Source: Bolinopsis microptera (lineage: Eukaryota > Ctenophora > Tentaculata > Lobata > Bolinopsidae). Taken from it: a stretch of DNA of 64,000 bases. The stretch covers positions 16,377,962 to 16,441,961 of the forward strand of contig NC_087074.1 in NCBI RefSeq assembly GCF_026151205.1, written 5' to 3'. Position numbers and translations under genes: made by a program. The notes under the pieces were generated by a model. That model searched no databases, was not told the DNA's origin, and was given only the letters and a program-made list of their open reading frames with translations. Positions 12,783-25,019 of this stretch are shown here, piece by piece (position 1 is the stretch's first letter; each line of letters opens with the position of its first letter).

Positions 12783-13820
12783 AGTTACTATTTTCTACGG
12801 GCTGATGAGCAGCTTTACTGCGCTCTATTTTAGCAGATGGGAAAATGTTGGTGCTAATTTATCTTCAGTTTATTTCAGGCCTCCGTGGAAGCTGATGAGC
12901 GCAACTAATAACTGTGCTCAGGAAACTAAGTAATGTATTATAAACTAAGTAATACAGAGAGAATACGCGCTACTTTCAGTATGCTGAATTGTAATTATAC
13001 TAGGTAAACTGCAAAATATACTCAGGTTTCAGCAAAGAATATTTCAGATCATGACAACAAATTATAACAGCTTCCAGGTGACGATTATTACATTTATTGA
13101 AGTTCCGGTTTTTGATTCAATAGAATGTGAGTCACATAACACATAAATTCCTGTCAAGGTGAAAACACAAATTTATGAATTTTATGAATTTATTTGTACT
13201 TAAAATATTTTGATAAAAAACTAATACCTCCTACTTAGTAAGCAGTCAAATCTCCCTTCAATTATTATTTATTCGTTACGTTAAACTCTTTTATTGTATT
13301 AACGAATTAATTGTATACCGAAACATGAAATGTATTGCCAGTTATTGACATTAAGGCATTCATCTTCCAAGAATCATTTCAATTGGACCGAGGCCAGGAA
13401 GACCATCAGAAATAACATGCTGAGTGCCTGAGTATGTTACTGCTATCAAATCTACCTTCTATTATTTTCTCTTCATTTCGTTAAACTCCTTAATTACATT
13501 GAGGCAATTTCACAATTTGTCTTCCAAGAATCATTTCAATTGGACAAGAACACCTAGGAGTAGGAAGACCATCAGAAATAATCACACCTTTATTATTAAA
13601 TTTGAATATTCTAATCATTTAATAATTCACGATTAGAATCGTCAAATATAATGCTATCAACGATTATATTAATATATCAATTGGACATGATCATTATATT
13701 AATATATATAAGATAAGAAACGTGCAAGCTATTCAAATTTAATTTCCTTTAAATGCCCATGAAGTAAAGAAATGAATCCTTGGCAAGTAGTTAAGTAGTT
13801 TAATTATGAACCGTGGCGAC

Positions 13821-13868
13821 TATAAAAGAAGCATCAGTAACCGTTAAGAGTTAGAATTGATGCTTTAC
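13821..13868 (+). promoter_or_regulatory. TATA-like core promoter candidate upstream of PP1
   Basis: TATAAAAGAAGCATCAG is followed about 15 nt later by TTAGAATTGATGCTTTAC. The same layout recurs at 27091, 28988, 32006 and 38035. The distance from TATA to the conserved TTAGAATT is about 28-32 nt, as expected for a TATA-directed start site. It lies 2.76 kb upstream of PP1, so it could drive PP1 only through a long 5' UTR intron. It may equally belong to an unrecognised repeat. Confidence 0.4.
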
Positions 13869-14270
13869 TCGTCTGCTGTAAAGCTGTAAAGTGCCTCAGA
13901 AGCACTCCCCTAACAGGGATATGATGCTTTTTCTTTTTTTTGAGAGAGAGGCTTGAGTTGGGTGGCCCACGAGAGGATAGCATGAGGATGCTTTGCCTGC
14001 CTCTGGGGTATGGCAGTCTTAGGGGAGGATGCCGGAGAAATTATAGTGTAATTGTATAGTGGAGGATGATGGTAAGTGTTCTGAGGGAACGCTTAGGTGT
14101 CAGCTGGGTGTGGGACAGAAAGAACGTGTGAGTAGTCGCTATGACAACATGTGAGTAGTGGCTATGTCACACCGGTCTGTGCAGCTATCCATCGGATCTC
14201 TAGAGTGTTAGTGGAACCGAGTGCATTGAGGGAGTCATAACAGTCTCTATTATACAAGCTAACTCCTCGT

Positions 14271-16131
14271 TCAAAGCGATGAGATAGCTTGTATAGGGGA
14301 GAGACTGTCAAACCATATGATGATATGTGTGTTGGTATAAGTTGAGAGATATTTGCAAGCTTCGATGATGGCTGTTAGTTCTGTTTGATAAACAGTGCAA
14401 TAATCAGGAAGCTTGAATGATCTTTTCAATTGAGTGGAGTCATTATTGTCAGTGGTGATGATATAGCTAGCCCTTGTATCACGTGGTGACCCCCACGCTT
14501 CACTGTAGAGTTTCGACGATACAGGGGGAGCCGCGCACACAACGTATGACAAGCTAGCCCCGCTTCCTGAGTCTGTGCGTGACCCGTCTGTGTAACAGGT
14601 GATCGTCTCACTGGAGATGTTGTCGATGGTGTTTAGAAGTGAATCTCTATATTCAATGTTGTCAGCTCCAGGAGTGGTGACTGTGAAATGCCGTTCAAGC
14701 ATCATGGTTGGTATTGATAGGTCTCTCTCTGCTTTGGATGGTATGTTGAGATCTACCATGAATTGTTTGTTGATAGTGGTGTGAGTTTTGATGGTACCTT
14801 TTCTGAAGGTGATAGTTTCTAGGGTTAGGCTACCGTATGCTTGAAGCCTGGCTGCACCCTTTGCTGCTTCGCCTATCAGGAAAAGTATGATATCTGAAGT
14901 GTTAGTGAGGTGGTTCAATGCGATGAAGGGAGTACTTGTCATTGCACCAGACATCATTCTCAGTGCCAGTGCCTGCACTCGTTTGAACTTCCTCGCATTG
15001 GTGTCTGTTTGGGTTGCCCTGATCCATATGCTACCGCAGTTGGACAGAATAGGTCTGATAACAGCGGTGTACATCCATTTGCATGTTTTGGGGTTCATAC
15101 CCCATGTGGGGCCGACAGTTCTTCTACATTGCATAAGGGATGCCGTAGCTTTTTTGGTGATATTGGTGATATGTTCGTTGAAGTTGAGCTTGCTGTCAAG
15201 GGTCACTCCTAGGAATTTAGTGGTGTTACCTACCACCACAGGTCTTAATGTCCATTTCGTATTCCAGGTGAACATGACTAATTGAGTTTTGAGTGCGCTT
15301 ATGGATAGATCTTTGGTTTGGCCCCATTTCTCTATCGTATTGCGTGTTCTGTTCCAGATAATATCTAAATCATTCAACTCTGCTAGAGAAACCAGATCAT
15401 CTGCAACAGCTTGCAGATAACCCGGTATGTCTTTAGCAGTGTAGGCCAGGAGATCATCGACTACCAGGTTCCAGAGGAAAGGGGAAAGAATGCCTCATTG
15501 GGGGCACCCTCTCCGGATCCGAACCCTTCTCGATTTATCCTTATGATTTATGGTGATGAATCTGTTAGTTACCATGTTGATAATCCATTGAGCAGTAGCC
15601 AGATCCACTTTCGTGCTCTTGATAGCTTCAGAGATAGCCTTGAAAGAGACATTATCGAAGGCTCCCTCTACATCTAGAAAGACTCCTCAGACGTATTTTT
15701 CTTAGCTATCCTGCGCTCGATGGTGTGAGTTACTTTATGAAGGGCTACTTCTGTCGAACATCCCTTCTTAAAGCCGAATTGTCGTTTGTTGATGTCGTAA
15801 GCAATATTAAGGTCATGTTGTATGTGCCACAACCTGTCCTGTAGTTTTAACATCACAGGAGAAAGGGTGATAGTGCGAAATGACTTCGGTTGGTTGTAGT
15901 CTTTTTTACCGGGCTTTGGGAGAAAGATTCCGAGGGATTCCTTCCACAAAGTCGGAATGTATCTTTGATGTGTGTCCACTGTCCAGGCTTTCTGGATGAT
16001 GAGGTTTTGAGAGTGCCAGGTCCAGCAGATTTCAAGGGATCGAAGGATTTAAGAGCCTCCTCGATTCTGTCTGTGCTGTAGATAGTATTGAGTAAGGTAG
16101 TGGTGATAGGTAGTGGACAGGGTGGAGGCAC
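14271..16131 (-). pseudogene. Dead non-LTR retrotransposon with RT and RNase H (unit A)
   Basis: Reading on the minus strand, RT blocks come in order: LPKPGKKDYNQPKSFRTITL, then FLDVEGAFDNV, then the catalytic VADDLVSLAEL, followed by thumb sequence. An RNase H domain follows (CYTDGSRTDSGSG, YQTELTAIIEA, IIIWFDSLSPIQA). It belongs with RNase-H-bearing LINEs of the I/Jockey type; exact clade is uncertain. It is broken by a frameshift just before the LDVEGAF block (near 15690) and by an in-frame TGA after RRGCPQ (near 15493). The 5' end is missing beyond about 16170. It lies antisense to PP1, between the TATA-like block and the gene, and is shared with unit B, so it inserted before the unit duplicated. 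Confidence 0.85.
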
Positions 16132-16568
16132 TGGCGGATCAGTCAGGGATATGCTACTGATGGATGAAAATCGCTAAAGCCCTTTCTTGAGGGGTTCACA
16201 CTATATTTCTGTGGGAGCGGCAAAATTGCACGTAAAATTTCAGGCTGAACCTTTTAACCTTAACCTAAGGGTTTCATTAGGTAAAACTCGCTCCTTTTCA
16301 GCAATATGACCATTTCGTGCATAGTTCTCAACAGTGGACCAATTTGGAGCCTGAAATACTGTTTGTCCAAATCAGTGATTATGAAATATTTGAACCTATC
16401 CAAAACCAAGCCTGGGTTTGCTTTAAATATAGTTATCCTGGTCCCAATTAATCCTCCTTGCGTCCTAACACGTAAGATGGCGTTTCTTTTGTCTCATATA
16501 TGATATTTATCTCGAAATACTGCTTTGTAACCTTTAAAAGTTTGTTATATTAATTATATACATAATTC

Positions 16569-16582
16569 AGCCAAGGAACGCA
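16569..16582 (+). promoter_or_regulatory. Splice-acceptor-like YAG before the PP1 start
   Basis: ATAATTCAG ends at 16570, followed by CCAAGGAACGCA and then ATG at 16583. The same YAG-CCAAG arrangement with the identical 12-nt spacer precedes PP2 (AG at 30699-30700) and PP3 (AG at 39940-39941), although PP2's upstream sequence is otherwise different. This suggests a 3' splice site, used either by a 5' UTR intron or by spliced-leader trans-splicing, which is known in ctenophores. Confidence 0.55.
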
Positions 16583-17203
16583 ATGCCTCTAGACGAGAAT
16601 AACAACGAGAGCTATAGATGGTTGAGAAGTGTGGGTAACGACTGGCAGTTTCATGTCGAGGATCTACACCCAAAACAGCTCAGCCGGCTGTACAAGAGGT
16701 TCGACACCTTCGATCTAGACAGTGACGGTCGTATGGACATGGACGAGGTCCTGTACTGGCCCGACAGAATGAGGCAGTTGGTGAACGCTACTGACGAACA
16801 GGTCGAGAAGATGAGGGCTGCTTGCTACACCTTCTTCCTCAACAAAGGAGTGGATCCAGAAAAGGGACTTCTCAGAGACGACTGGGTTGAAGCTAACAGG
16901 GTCTTTGCTGAGGCTGAGAGAGAGAGGGAACGACGTGGTGAACCCTCCTTGATTGGTCTTTTGTCAGACGCTTACTACGATGTCCTGGATGATGACGGTG
17001 ATGGTACTGTTGATGTTGATGAACTAAAGACCATGATGAAGGCTTTTGATGTGCCTCAGGAGGCTGCCTACACCTTCTTTGAGAAAGCTGACATTGACAA
17101 GAGTGGAAGACTGGAGCGAAACGAACTGATCCATCTCTTCAGAAAGTTCTGGATGGAGTCCTACGATCCTCAGTGGGACGGTGTCTACGCTTACAAATAC
17201 TAA
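16583..17203 (+). CDS. Ctenophore calcium-activated photoprotein, copy 1 (PP1)
   Basis: An intact single-exon gene of 206 residues. Family members bind coelenterazine and oxygen and emit blue light when calcium occupies their EF-hands, in photocytes. Three canonical 12-residue calcium loops are visible: DLDSDGRMDMDE (44-55), DDDGDGTVDVDE (136-147) and DIDKSGRLERNE (170-181). The second EF-hand position (about 88-105) lacks a canonical loop, as is usual for photoproteins. The Trp/Tyr/His-rich C-terminus (SYDPQWDGVYAYKY) is characteristic of mnemiopsin and berovin rather than the cnidarian aequorin tail. The start is the first ATG after the conserved YAG site and gives the family's usual length. 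PP1 is nearly identical to PP3 through the gene but its flanks match PP2, so it appears mosaic. No signal peptide. Confidence 0.95.
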   Translation: MPLDENNNESYRWLRSVGNDWQFHVEDLHPKQLSRLYKRFDTFDLDSDGRMDMDEVLYWPDRMRQLVNATDEQVEKMRAACYTFFLNKGVDPEKGLLRDDWVEANRVFAEAERERERRGEPSLIGLLSDAYYDVLDDDGDGTVDVDELKTMMKAFDVPQEAAYTFFEKADIDKSGRLERNELIHLFRKFWMESYDPQWDGVYAYKY

Positions 17204-17793
17204 GCTTATTCATGAACTCGGATATCTATTAATTTGCCTGTAAAATGTTTCATAGTTTTGAATTTTGGAAGTTTATTTAAGCAGTGTATTTGGTTGTTGT
17301 TATATTTATGAATTATGGTTGCGCATTTCATGGTCTTGGTTTTAATTAGTTCAGAAAACTGAGTTACCTGCAAATTTATCAAACAAAAATGAAACAAATC
17401 GAAAAGGGTTTAAATTACTGAAAAGTCAATAGTCAACATCTCTCAACATTTACTAACCTAACCCGCACTCTAATCTACTTCAGTAGATTAGAGTAGTAGA
17501 TATCACACTCACAGCTCAACTTGTACTATCCTTGAGCACATTTTCTGTTCTGTTGAACACCATCATTGCTGTTTTGATATATTAACCGATAGCCCAGGCT
17601 CTTGACAGATTGTAATCCGCACTCCAGAGCAGATTAAATTATGAAGCAAATTCGGTGTCCGGAAATCGAATGGTATGCTGAAATCAAATGGTATCCTGAA
17701 ATCAAATGGTACACTGAAATCAAATGGTACACTAAAAGTTCTAATTTGACCATTTAAATTGCCAAATATTACTCTATCAATCGATTGTTATAA
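17204..17793. other. PP1 3' flank with a 17-bp minisatellite
   Basis: The non-coding 3' flank is nearly identical to 31334-31911 downstream of PP2. It contains an inverted pair around CTAATCTACTTCAGTAGATTAG (split as CTAATCTACT / AGTAGATTAG) at about 17470-17493 and four copies of a 17-bp unit (GAAATCAAATGGTACAC) at about 17667-17745. It ends at the Helitron insertion point. Confidence 0.7.
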
Positions 17794-18802
17794 CTAGCAG
17801 GGTACCCGTCCTCCGGACGACAATAATTATTTACTATCGCTGACACCACGTTTTCGCTTTCTAAATTTATTGGGTCAAATTTAAAGACAGCATTTTCAAA
17901 TATTAGAATTGCAATTAGAATTATTATCAAATTTACACAACATTACGATAGAAATAGTAAATAGTTAAAAAATGCTTCGAATATGTGCAGGACATCTGTC
18001 AAAACTGTAAACAAAGTGCCGTAATACTAATAAGGACTAACTCTAAGAATCAAAACACATAGCATATAAATTATAAGTTGATGTGTTTAAAGTATGGCAT
18101 ATTGGTATGGTGGGTTATAAAATATAGATACCTACTTAGAATAATGTACAATTATTTACAGGATACAATTTTTTGAGAAATATAGAACCATTTAAGAGTA
18201 AAAGGAGAACAGGTTGGTCATGGTAGTGTTAAAAGTAATAGATGCAAACAGTTCTATACTTCTTTTCGTAAAGTTAAATTTAAAAAATGTCAGTAAATCC
18301 AATTCCAAACCAAATTCATAAAACAAAATCGCTGTTAACATATTATCTGTCCAGTACTTCTGGGTAAACAACATTATCCGTCAACCCAATGTCCAATGAC
18401 AATACTCTAAGCGCGTCTTTCTCCCCAACCCTGCTTTGCGCCACATAATATTGGCCGTGGGAGAAAAATGGCCGGTCCAAAAAGATCCCAACTTTTTTTA
18501 GCGTTTGTCCTTGGGCCTTATTGGACGTGATCGCAAAGCAGGGTCTTAGAGGGAATTGCCGTCTAGTCATGTCGAAGGGGAATGTTCCATCCGTTGGTTT
18601 TATAGGGATGCGAGGAATAAATAGTTTGTTTCCCTTGTAAGATCCTCCAGCAACCACGGCTTCTATGATATTATCATGCAATACAGTAACGATGTATTTG
18701 GTGCCGTTACAATGACCTTGCTGAGGCTGCAGGTTCCGAAGAAGCATAACAGGGCAACCGACTTTCATTTTCAACTGATGGGGTGGCATTCCACTTGGTG
18801 AC

Positions 18803-20409
18803 AAAGGGCCGTATTTACCAACCTTTAGGTCATACTTAAACAGCAGTTTAAGGATGAGGTCGCACTTAAAAAGGAGTTTAAGTGGCAACTCTACAAATGG
18901 TATTCACGAAATTCTCTTTTAAGTGTCACCCTTAATTTTTAAGTGTCACACTTAAAATCCCTCAAAATTGGTATTTACCAAATCGAGTCATACTTAAGTT
19001 CGTACTTAAACTCACACTTAAAACGACTATTTTTAAGGTACACCTATGTCACCCTTAATCTACAGACCTCATACTTAAAGTTTAAAATCTGTTACATATG
19101 TAACAGTTATATTCTAAAATATATTATAGTTGGTTATGATTAGCGGTTATATTATAGCTGTCATATTAGAGCTAAACGTATTGATTTTGACTCATTTACA
19201 ATTAAGATCTCTACTCATTTAACGGTTAATTATGTACTTGCACCGTGTGAAAAACAATAAAAACACTAGCGTTTCAAGAGTAAAAATAGAGTAAATATTG
19301 AAGTGAAAGTAAAATATTCATAATAAAATCAGCTATGTTTTCACCCTCAAGCTCGGCGGGAAGGCCACCTGAAAATGGTAATCGGGATGAGGTTGGCACC
19401 AAATTGACTGTAAGGCCCTTCAAAATCTCCATCCACAGTTCATGCCTTTCTGACATCTGTATTTGCTGCGTGGTCAGCATCCCCATTCTCGCTTGATGTA
19501 TCTCTTCTGCCCGCTCCTGGTACGCCTCTTCTGTTGTTGTCCTCTTACAGTTAAACTTAAGGTGAGATGACGAGGCAGGAAAATTCTTTACCTGGTTCTT
19601 CACTCCCAACGAGGGTTTTTTCTTTGAGCTTGCTGAATGTCGCCACAAGAGATCTGCAAAGCCGTTGCGCCACAGAGAGCTGCTGTACCGGGCTCAATGG
19701 GGAATTGGTTTGTTTCCTGTACTGAGAAAGTAGGGGCTCTACGGCTTGGAGGATGAGAAGAAAACCTTCTATCTTGACTCGAAATCGGTAGTAAAAATCT
19801 ACGTCATCGTATGCCTCCAGTAGGTTAAATCGGTCTCTTAGGACAGGCCTGCGCTGAATAACTCTAGATTCTACCCGCTGCCGTTGTAGGTTTAACAAGT
19901 CGTCGTACTCAATACTCATTCATTATTCAAATTTACTAAAGTTTAATCAGGAGCAAACAAATCAGACAAACGGATTTCGATCAGAAACATATTACAGCAA
20001 CTCGCAAACATTGGTTTACCTCCTGATAGCTTTGTGCTAACAGCTCTCCTGATAATTAGTAAAATTTGTTAATCTTGCTCTCTATTTAATCTCTCAGCAG
20101 TCTATTTTCCCCTAATTACCTCCTGATACTCATCATGTTCTTATACAATACATTACAATACATCTAATTCTGCACTTAAAGTGTCAGTTCAGTGATAAAA
20201 TTTTGGTGAATAACAATTTTAGTTAAAGGTTGACCTCCCACTTAGAGCATAAGTGGGAGGTCAACCTATAAATTAAAGTACGAGCTATTTCCAGTTGGTA
20301 AATACGAATTTCGATTAAGGTCCAACTTTTTAAGTGTCACTTTAACGTGATACTTAAAATTCTTCCTTTAAGGTCGTACTTTAAGCAAATTTGGTAAATA
20401 CGGCCCAAA
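18803..20409 (-). mobile_element. PIF/Harbinger-type deletion derivative, 1601 bp
   Basis: Terminal inverted repeats GGGCCGTATTTACCAA lie at 18806 and (inverted) at 20406, flanked by a 3-bp AAA duplication (18803-18805 and 20407-20409). GGGCC-type ends and 3-bp duplications are typical of PIF/Harbinger. It splits the Helitron helicase between the codons for NTL and SPSG. Many subterminal ACTTAAA/AAGTGTCAC motifs lie within about 250 bp of each end. Internal coding remnants support the superfamily call. Confidence 0.9.
19274..19919 (-). pseudogene. Harbinger transposase and accessory-protein remnants
   Basis: The frame at 19919-19557 encodes RFRVKIEGFLLILQAVEPLL and SPVQQLSVAQRLCRSL, the N-terminal pattern of HARBI1-like transposases ahead of the catalytic domain. 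The DDE core is absent. The overlapping frame at 19648-19274 encodes EEAYQERAEEIHQARM and a following helix, resembling the C-terminal part of the Myb/SANT-like accessory protein of these elements; this second assignment is weaker. An internal deletion seems to have joined the two genes near 19556. Confidence 0.6.
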
Positions 20410-23400
20410 GTGTTCAGATACTCTTGTGGAATGTCAAAGCTGTCTTCGGAGCTCACTTTGTCGTGGGACTTGTAGAGTCTCTCTTCGCCCGGAAACGTCG
20501 CCATGACTTTGTTGTTAATCAAGTCAACAGTTTTGTTTGTAGGGCAGATCAGGCTTCTACTTGCAGTCCAGCTGTGATCTGTATACTGAGTTTCAAGGTC
20601 TTCGAACACCCAGTTAATAAGAGCATCTAAGTCACCCTTGAAGATCAACTCATCCGGGATTGTTACCCTGAACTGGCCACCTTGAGGATGAATTGGAAGC
20701 AGGCCATCACCGCAAGATAAAAGATAATCAGTAAATTCTTTGTCTTCGCTGTTCTGGAAAACACGCATGTTAATGTCAAGTTTGAAAACGGTTGCATGTT
20801 TCCACAGATAAGAACTCTTGAGACATGAATTCACTATCTGTCCTCGGCTTCCTTTCACTACAACAGGGAGGCTCTGTCTCCAATCAGTAGCCCACACCAT
20901 TGTTATCCCACCAAACAGTTTGTTGTTTCCTCTGACAAACTGAAGTGATCTGTCAAGTGTCTCGAAGATCATTTTGTTACCCATGCTTACTTCATCAATA
21001 ATAAGTACAGCTGTTTCTTGTAACAACTTGCCAGTAGCGTCCCGTTTTGAAAAGTTGGCCATAGAATCTTCAGTCAGCTTAAGCGGAATTTTACAACGAC
21101 TGTGCAGAGTTCGGCCGTTGTTTAGCAGAGTGGCTGCTATCCCTGAAAGTGCAGTTGCCAGGGCTATCTTTCCTTGAGCTCGAACACTGTCGAGGATAAG
21201 GTTGATGGTGTATGTTTTACCCGTACCACCGGATGCCTGAAGTGCAAAAACCTTGCCAGAGTTGTTAGCAACAGAATCCATAACAGCAGAGTAAAATAGA
21301 TGCTGCTTATTATTGAGTGACTCTACACGCCCTTGTAAGGATTGAGCAAGAGCCTCTCGATCATAAGATGTTTCATCCCTGACAACCCTTGGTACGTTAG
21401 ACCTTGGCAAAAGGTCTTCCCTCACAGCGGGAAGAAGGAAATCTTTCACTAAGTCTAATTCATCCTGTTCGAATCTTTCTTTCAGATAGAGGAGCGCTTG
21501 GTTGAACATAAGCTCAGTTGGAGCTTCAGCATTTTCAGCTCTCATAAAGTCCTCAACCAACTTCTCGCGATGGCGTTGCCAAAATAGGGGAGGGTCTGCT
21601 GGCCGACAGTAGATAAGGAGATTCGCAAAAACGTCCCTAAGTTGATTGCCAAACTGTACTGTGCTTGCCTCCTCCATCACACAGTCCAACTCTTCATCTG
21701 TTTCCAGCAGCCCAAGTTTACGGCAAGCTTCTTGAAAGGTTGGACAAACGTGGCCATTTATCGTTCTCAAGTTTTCAAAAGAAGTTGCCCCAGATTTGTT
21801 GTAGAGCAACATTCTTAAGAAGAAGAGTTCAGATTGCTTAGCATTGCAGGAAAAGACTGGAATACGTCCAACAGTAACTCCAGTTTTTCTCTTCCGCCAG
21901 CGTTTGTCCTTCTCAATCCAAGTGTATTTGTCTGGGAAGTCTGGATAGAGTACTTCCCTGGCCTCTGGATCCTCTGCGTTCTGATTGAAATATGCCAAAA
22001 GTTTTGTAACACGTGGACCACGGTTTATGGCTTCCTCTTCCTCACCTTCAGCAAACAACTGCATCTGCTCCCCCTTCAGATGACAGTCAAGTTTCATTAC
22101 TGCTGGACTTCTATGAAAGAGGTCAAACCCATAGAGTCTCCAGTAAGCCTCGGAAGCTGAGAGGTAACGGGCGTTGGAATAGGTCTCAACTTCATCCTCT
22201 TGCTCAAATGCCGCAACTACTCGGTCTGGACCCTTGTTTATGTATTTGAACAGGTATTTCACACACCTCGTTGAATATACTACTTCCACGTTTATATGCG
22301 CCTCGTAAATTAACGATAAAAGTGGACTATAAGGTACAACCCAAGAATTGTCCAGCAGGAAGAAGTTCGGATTGCTTTCGCTTCCCATATTCACCCTATG
22401 AACTTGTCCTCCATCTTCTGGTGATCGACGACGATAAACAGGAGGGCTGTGTTGGGTTAGCATTGTATCTGCTGACAGATTCTTCGGGAATTTCTTGGAG
22501 CATTTCTTATCAGCACCTTCACCAACCATACACGGTGAGTTCCTGTTAATGTTTCCGCAAGGTCCATGTATATTGTTGGTGGTTATAATCTTGTGCAGCC
22601 GAGGGTTAGTCAGGGGATCTGGAATCTCTGCGCAAACTATCTTATCAACATCCTCTGGTGTGCGAGGTTTGTACTCATCTGTGAGAATTACAACAATGTG
22701 AATATGAGGCAATCCCCTTTTCTGAAATTCTACTGTGGCAGTATAGCCCCGTATATCTCCAAAAACTTTGTTTAAGCAAATGTCTTTGAGTAAAGCATTC
22801 AATTTCAATTTGAAAACTCTAGCACAAAGATCTGGCCGATCAGTGTATGATTCTCCTGGATCCAATGCTTCCTGTATTTCTTTCCACTTTGGGTTACAGG
22901 TAAACGTTACAAACAGATCTGGCTTCCCTAACTTTCTAACAATACCCATTGAGTCTTGGAATCGTTCTCGATAGTACCTTGGCGAACCGTAGAAAGAAGG
23001 AGGTAATATAATGCGCTTTCCTGCATTGTTCAGATCATTGTCCGCCTGAGCGTCTATGAGCCCATTATATTTTTCTGCCTTGATTGTTTTCTGGTTATGC
23101 CGTACCCAATCTAAGCGGCTACCTTCAATCTTAGCCCACATATCGCACACAAACTGCTGCGTCAAACGTCTGTATTTCATTACTGAGTTCCAGTCGTCCC
23201 TAACCTGCATCCGATAGCAGTAAAAATCAGAAGCCGTTAAAGTCCTATTGTCAGATCTTTTCATGCCCAACTGAAAGCCGTCATCACCTTTTGGAAACAT
23301 AATAACATAATGTAATGGATCGTATGACCGATGAACTGGACTGATCCTTCTTACCGCACCTCCCCTCTCGTGCAAAATAACATCCATGTTCGCAGTGATT

Positions 23401-25019
23401 TCCCCCGGCAAAAGTACACCAACTTCTGAAGCTGTTGGCAGGTTGTATGTTCGTGCGTGGGCATCAGATGGCCGTCGTCGTTCATCGGCATGCAAAACTA
23501 ATTTAACATCAGGTGAAATGCGCATTAGTTCCAGTCCAGACTTCAATGAGCAGATGTACGGATTGCAATCATGTAATGTATTTTGAATAATCTCAACTGT
23601 CTGCTGATCCAGAGAGCTCATGATTTCCATCCTGTTTCCAGTTTCGTGGTCAGTATCGTGGAAATACAGTTGAGCAAATTTCGGGCTTTCACCATCTTGT
23701 GGCAATAAGCTGCCAATTCTGTGGTACATTTTGCCGCGAACGGTAAATGTCGGGCTGAACCCCTGATGTTTGATTTCTTGCCCACAACCGAGTGATGCTA
23801 AAGCAAAAAGATTATTGTATGCTCGAGCATTTTTGAGGAAATGGGATCCGTTAACATCGAATAATAACTGAATCTGTTCTGGAATTGGTGGTAAGCGTGG
23901 CAATTTCACTTTGCCTCCGCTGCAACATGTGTTCTTGTTTTCATTGTTCCAGAAGTATGCATTACAGTGGTTGCATGTAAAATCCCTGATCGACCCTTCA
24001 AAGGTGTTACAAAACTCCTCCGGTAGTTCTGTTTCGTCGAACTCGTCGACAGGTATTTTTGAAGCTAGATTGAACCAAGCTCTCCCAGTTCGCCCTCTAA
24101 ACTGCATTCTGTTCAGTCCTCTTGTGGCGTGTGACGGATACCCCGGCCCCCGACGTTGGCGTCTTCGTCCTCTTGTTCCCCTGGACCGCAGGTTTCTCGA
24201 TAAGTTTCTCGGGGTTCTAGATGGGCTTGGACTCCGTTTGGATTTTCGACCAAACCCACCTCTCGTTCTCTGGCGACCTAAAATTTGAATAGTTTTAAAA
24301 TTTTCGTATTTGAAATGACTATTTACATATTTGCAGCATGCATCAAAAATAAACTATGTTTTAATGACAATCAAGTATTAGTAAATAAATTCGTAAAATG
24401 ACCTCTTAAAGCATTCGGGGATCTATCAACTGCAACTGGGACATCTCGTCGACAACGTTTTGAAGGGTGCTTACTGTTATCACTACTATCATCAGAGAGA
24501 AGTAGATTAGTAGTTTCACTGTCATCTGAAATAATTATCTCTAATAATTTACGTATTATCAAATGATAATTTCAATCCTAATTTATAGTAACCTGCAAGT
24601 ATATCGTTTACATTACACAGTATTACAGACCTGCTATAGAATTCGGGCGTTCTTGCTGAGCAGGATGATCAACATTTAAAGTAAGATCCACTGATTGTTC
24701 AATAACGTTGCTTCTCCGAATTCGTTTGCAGGAAGGCTCACAATTTTCCGCTGAAGGAAAACCCGTTACAGGCTACGTTAAATAAATTATGGCTAATGCC
24801 TTCCTTAGTTTCTTAAATTTTGAAAATATTGAATATGTTATGTACTATATATTATATAATTGAGACTAACGTGAAACTGTAAGCTGCTCCGGGAATGCTG
24901 GACCAGGTTGTTGACTGTCGTGGAAACTGTTAGCGGTACCCATTCTCCTGACATGATCGCGGTTGTCTGAATACAGACACAACCTATCGAGTCGGTCTTC
25001 GAAAGACTCGTTAGCAAGT

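Noticed and set aside
13424-13636. 70-codon frame that is conserved in both tandem units (also 28622-28837)
   Set aside because: The conservation is no greater than that of surrounding non-coding duplicated DNA; the sequence is AT-rich, has an in-frame codon insertion between copies, and has no recognised domain.
14599-15285. Plus-strand open frames of 61-132 codons across the dead LINE
   Set aside because: They are antisense shadows of the RT/RNase H coding sequence at 14271-15377.
20391-24288. Many plus-strand open frames of 66-125 codons
   Set aside because: All lie antisense to the Helitron Rep/Helicase exon and have no recognisable product.
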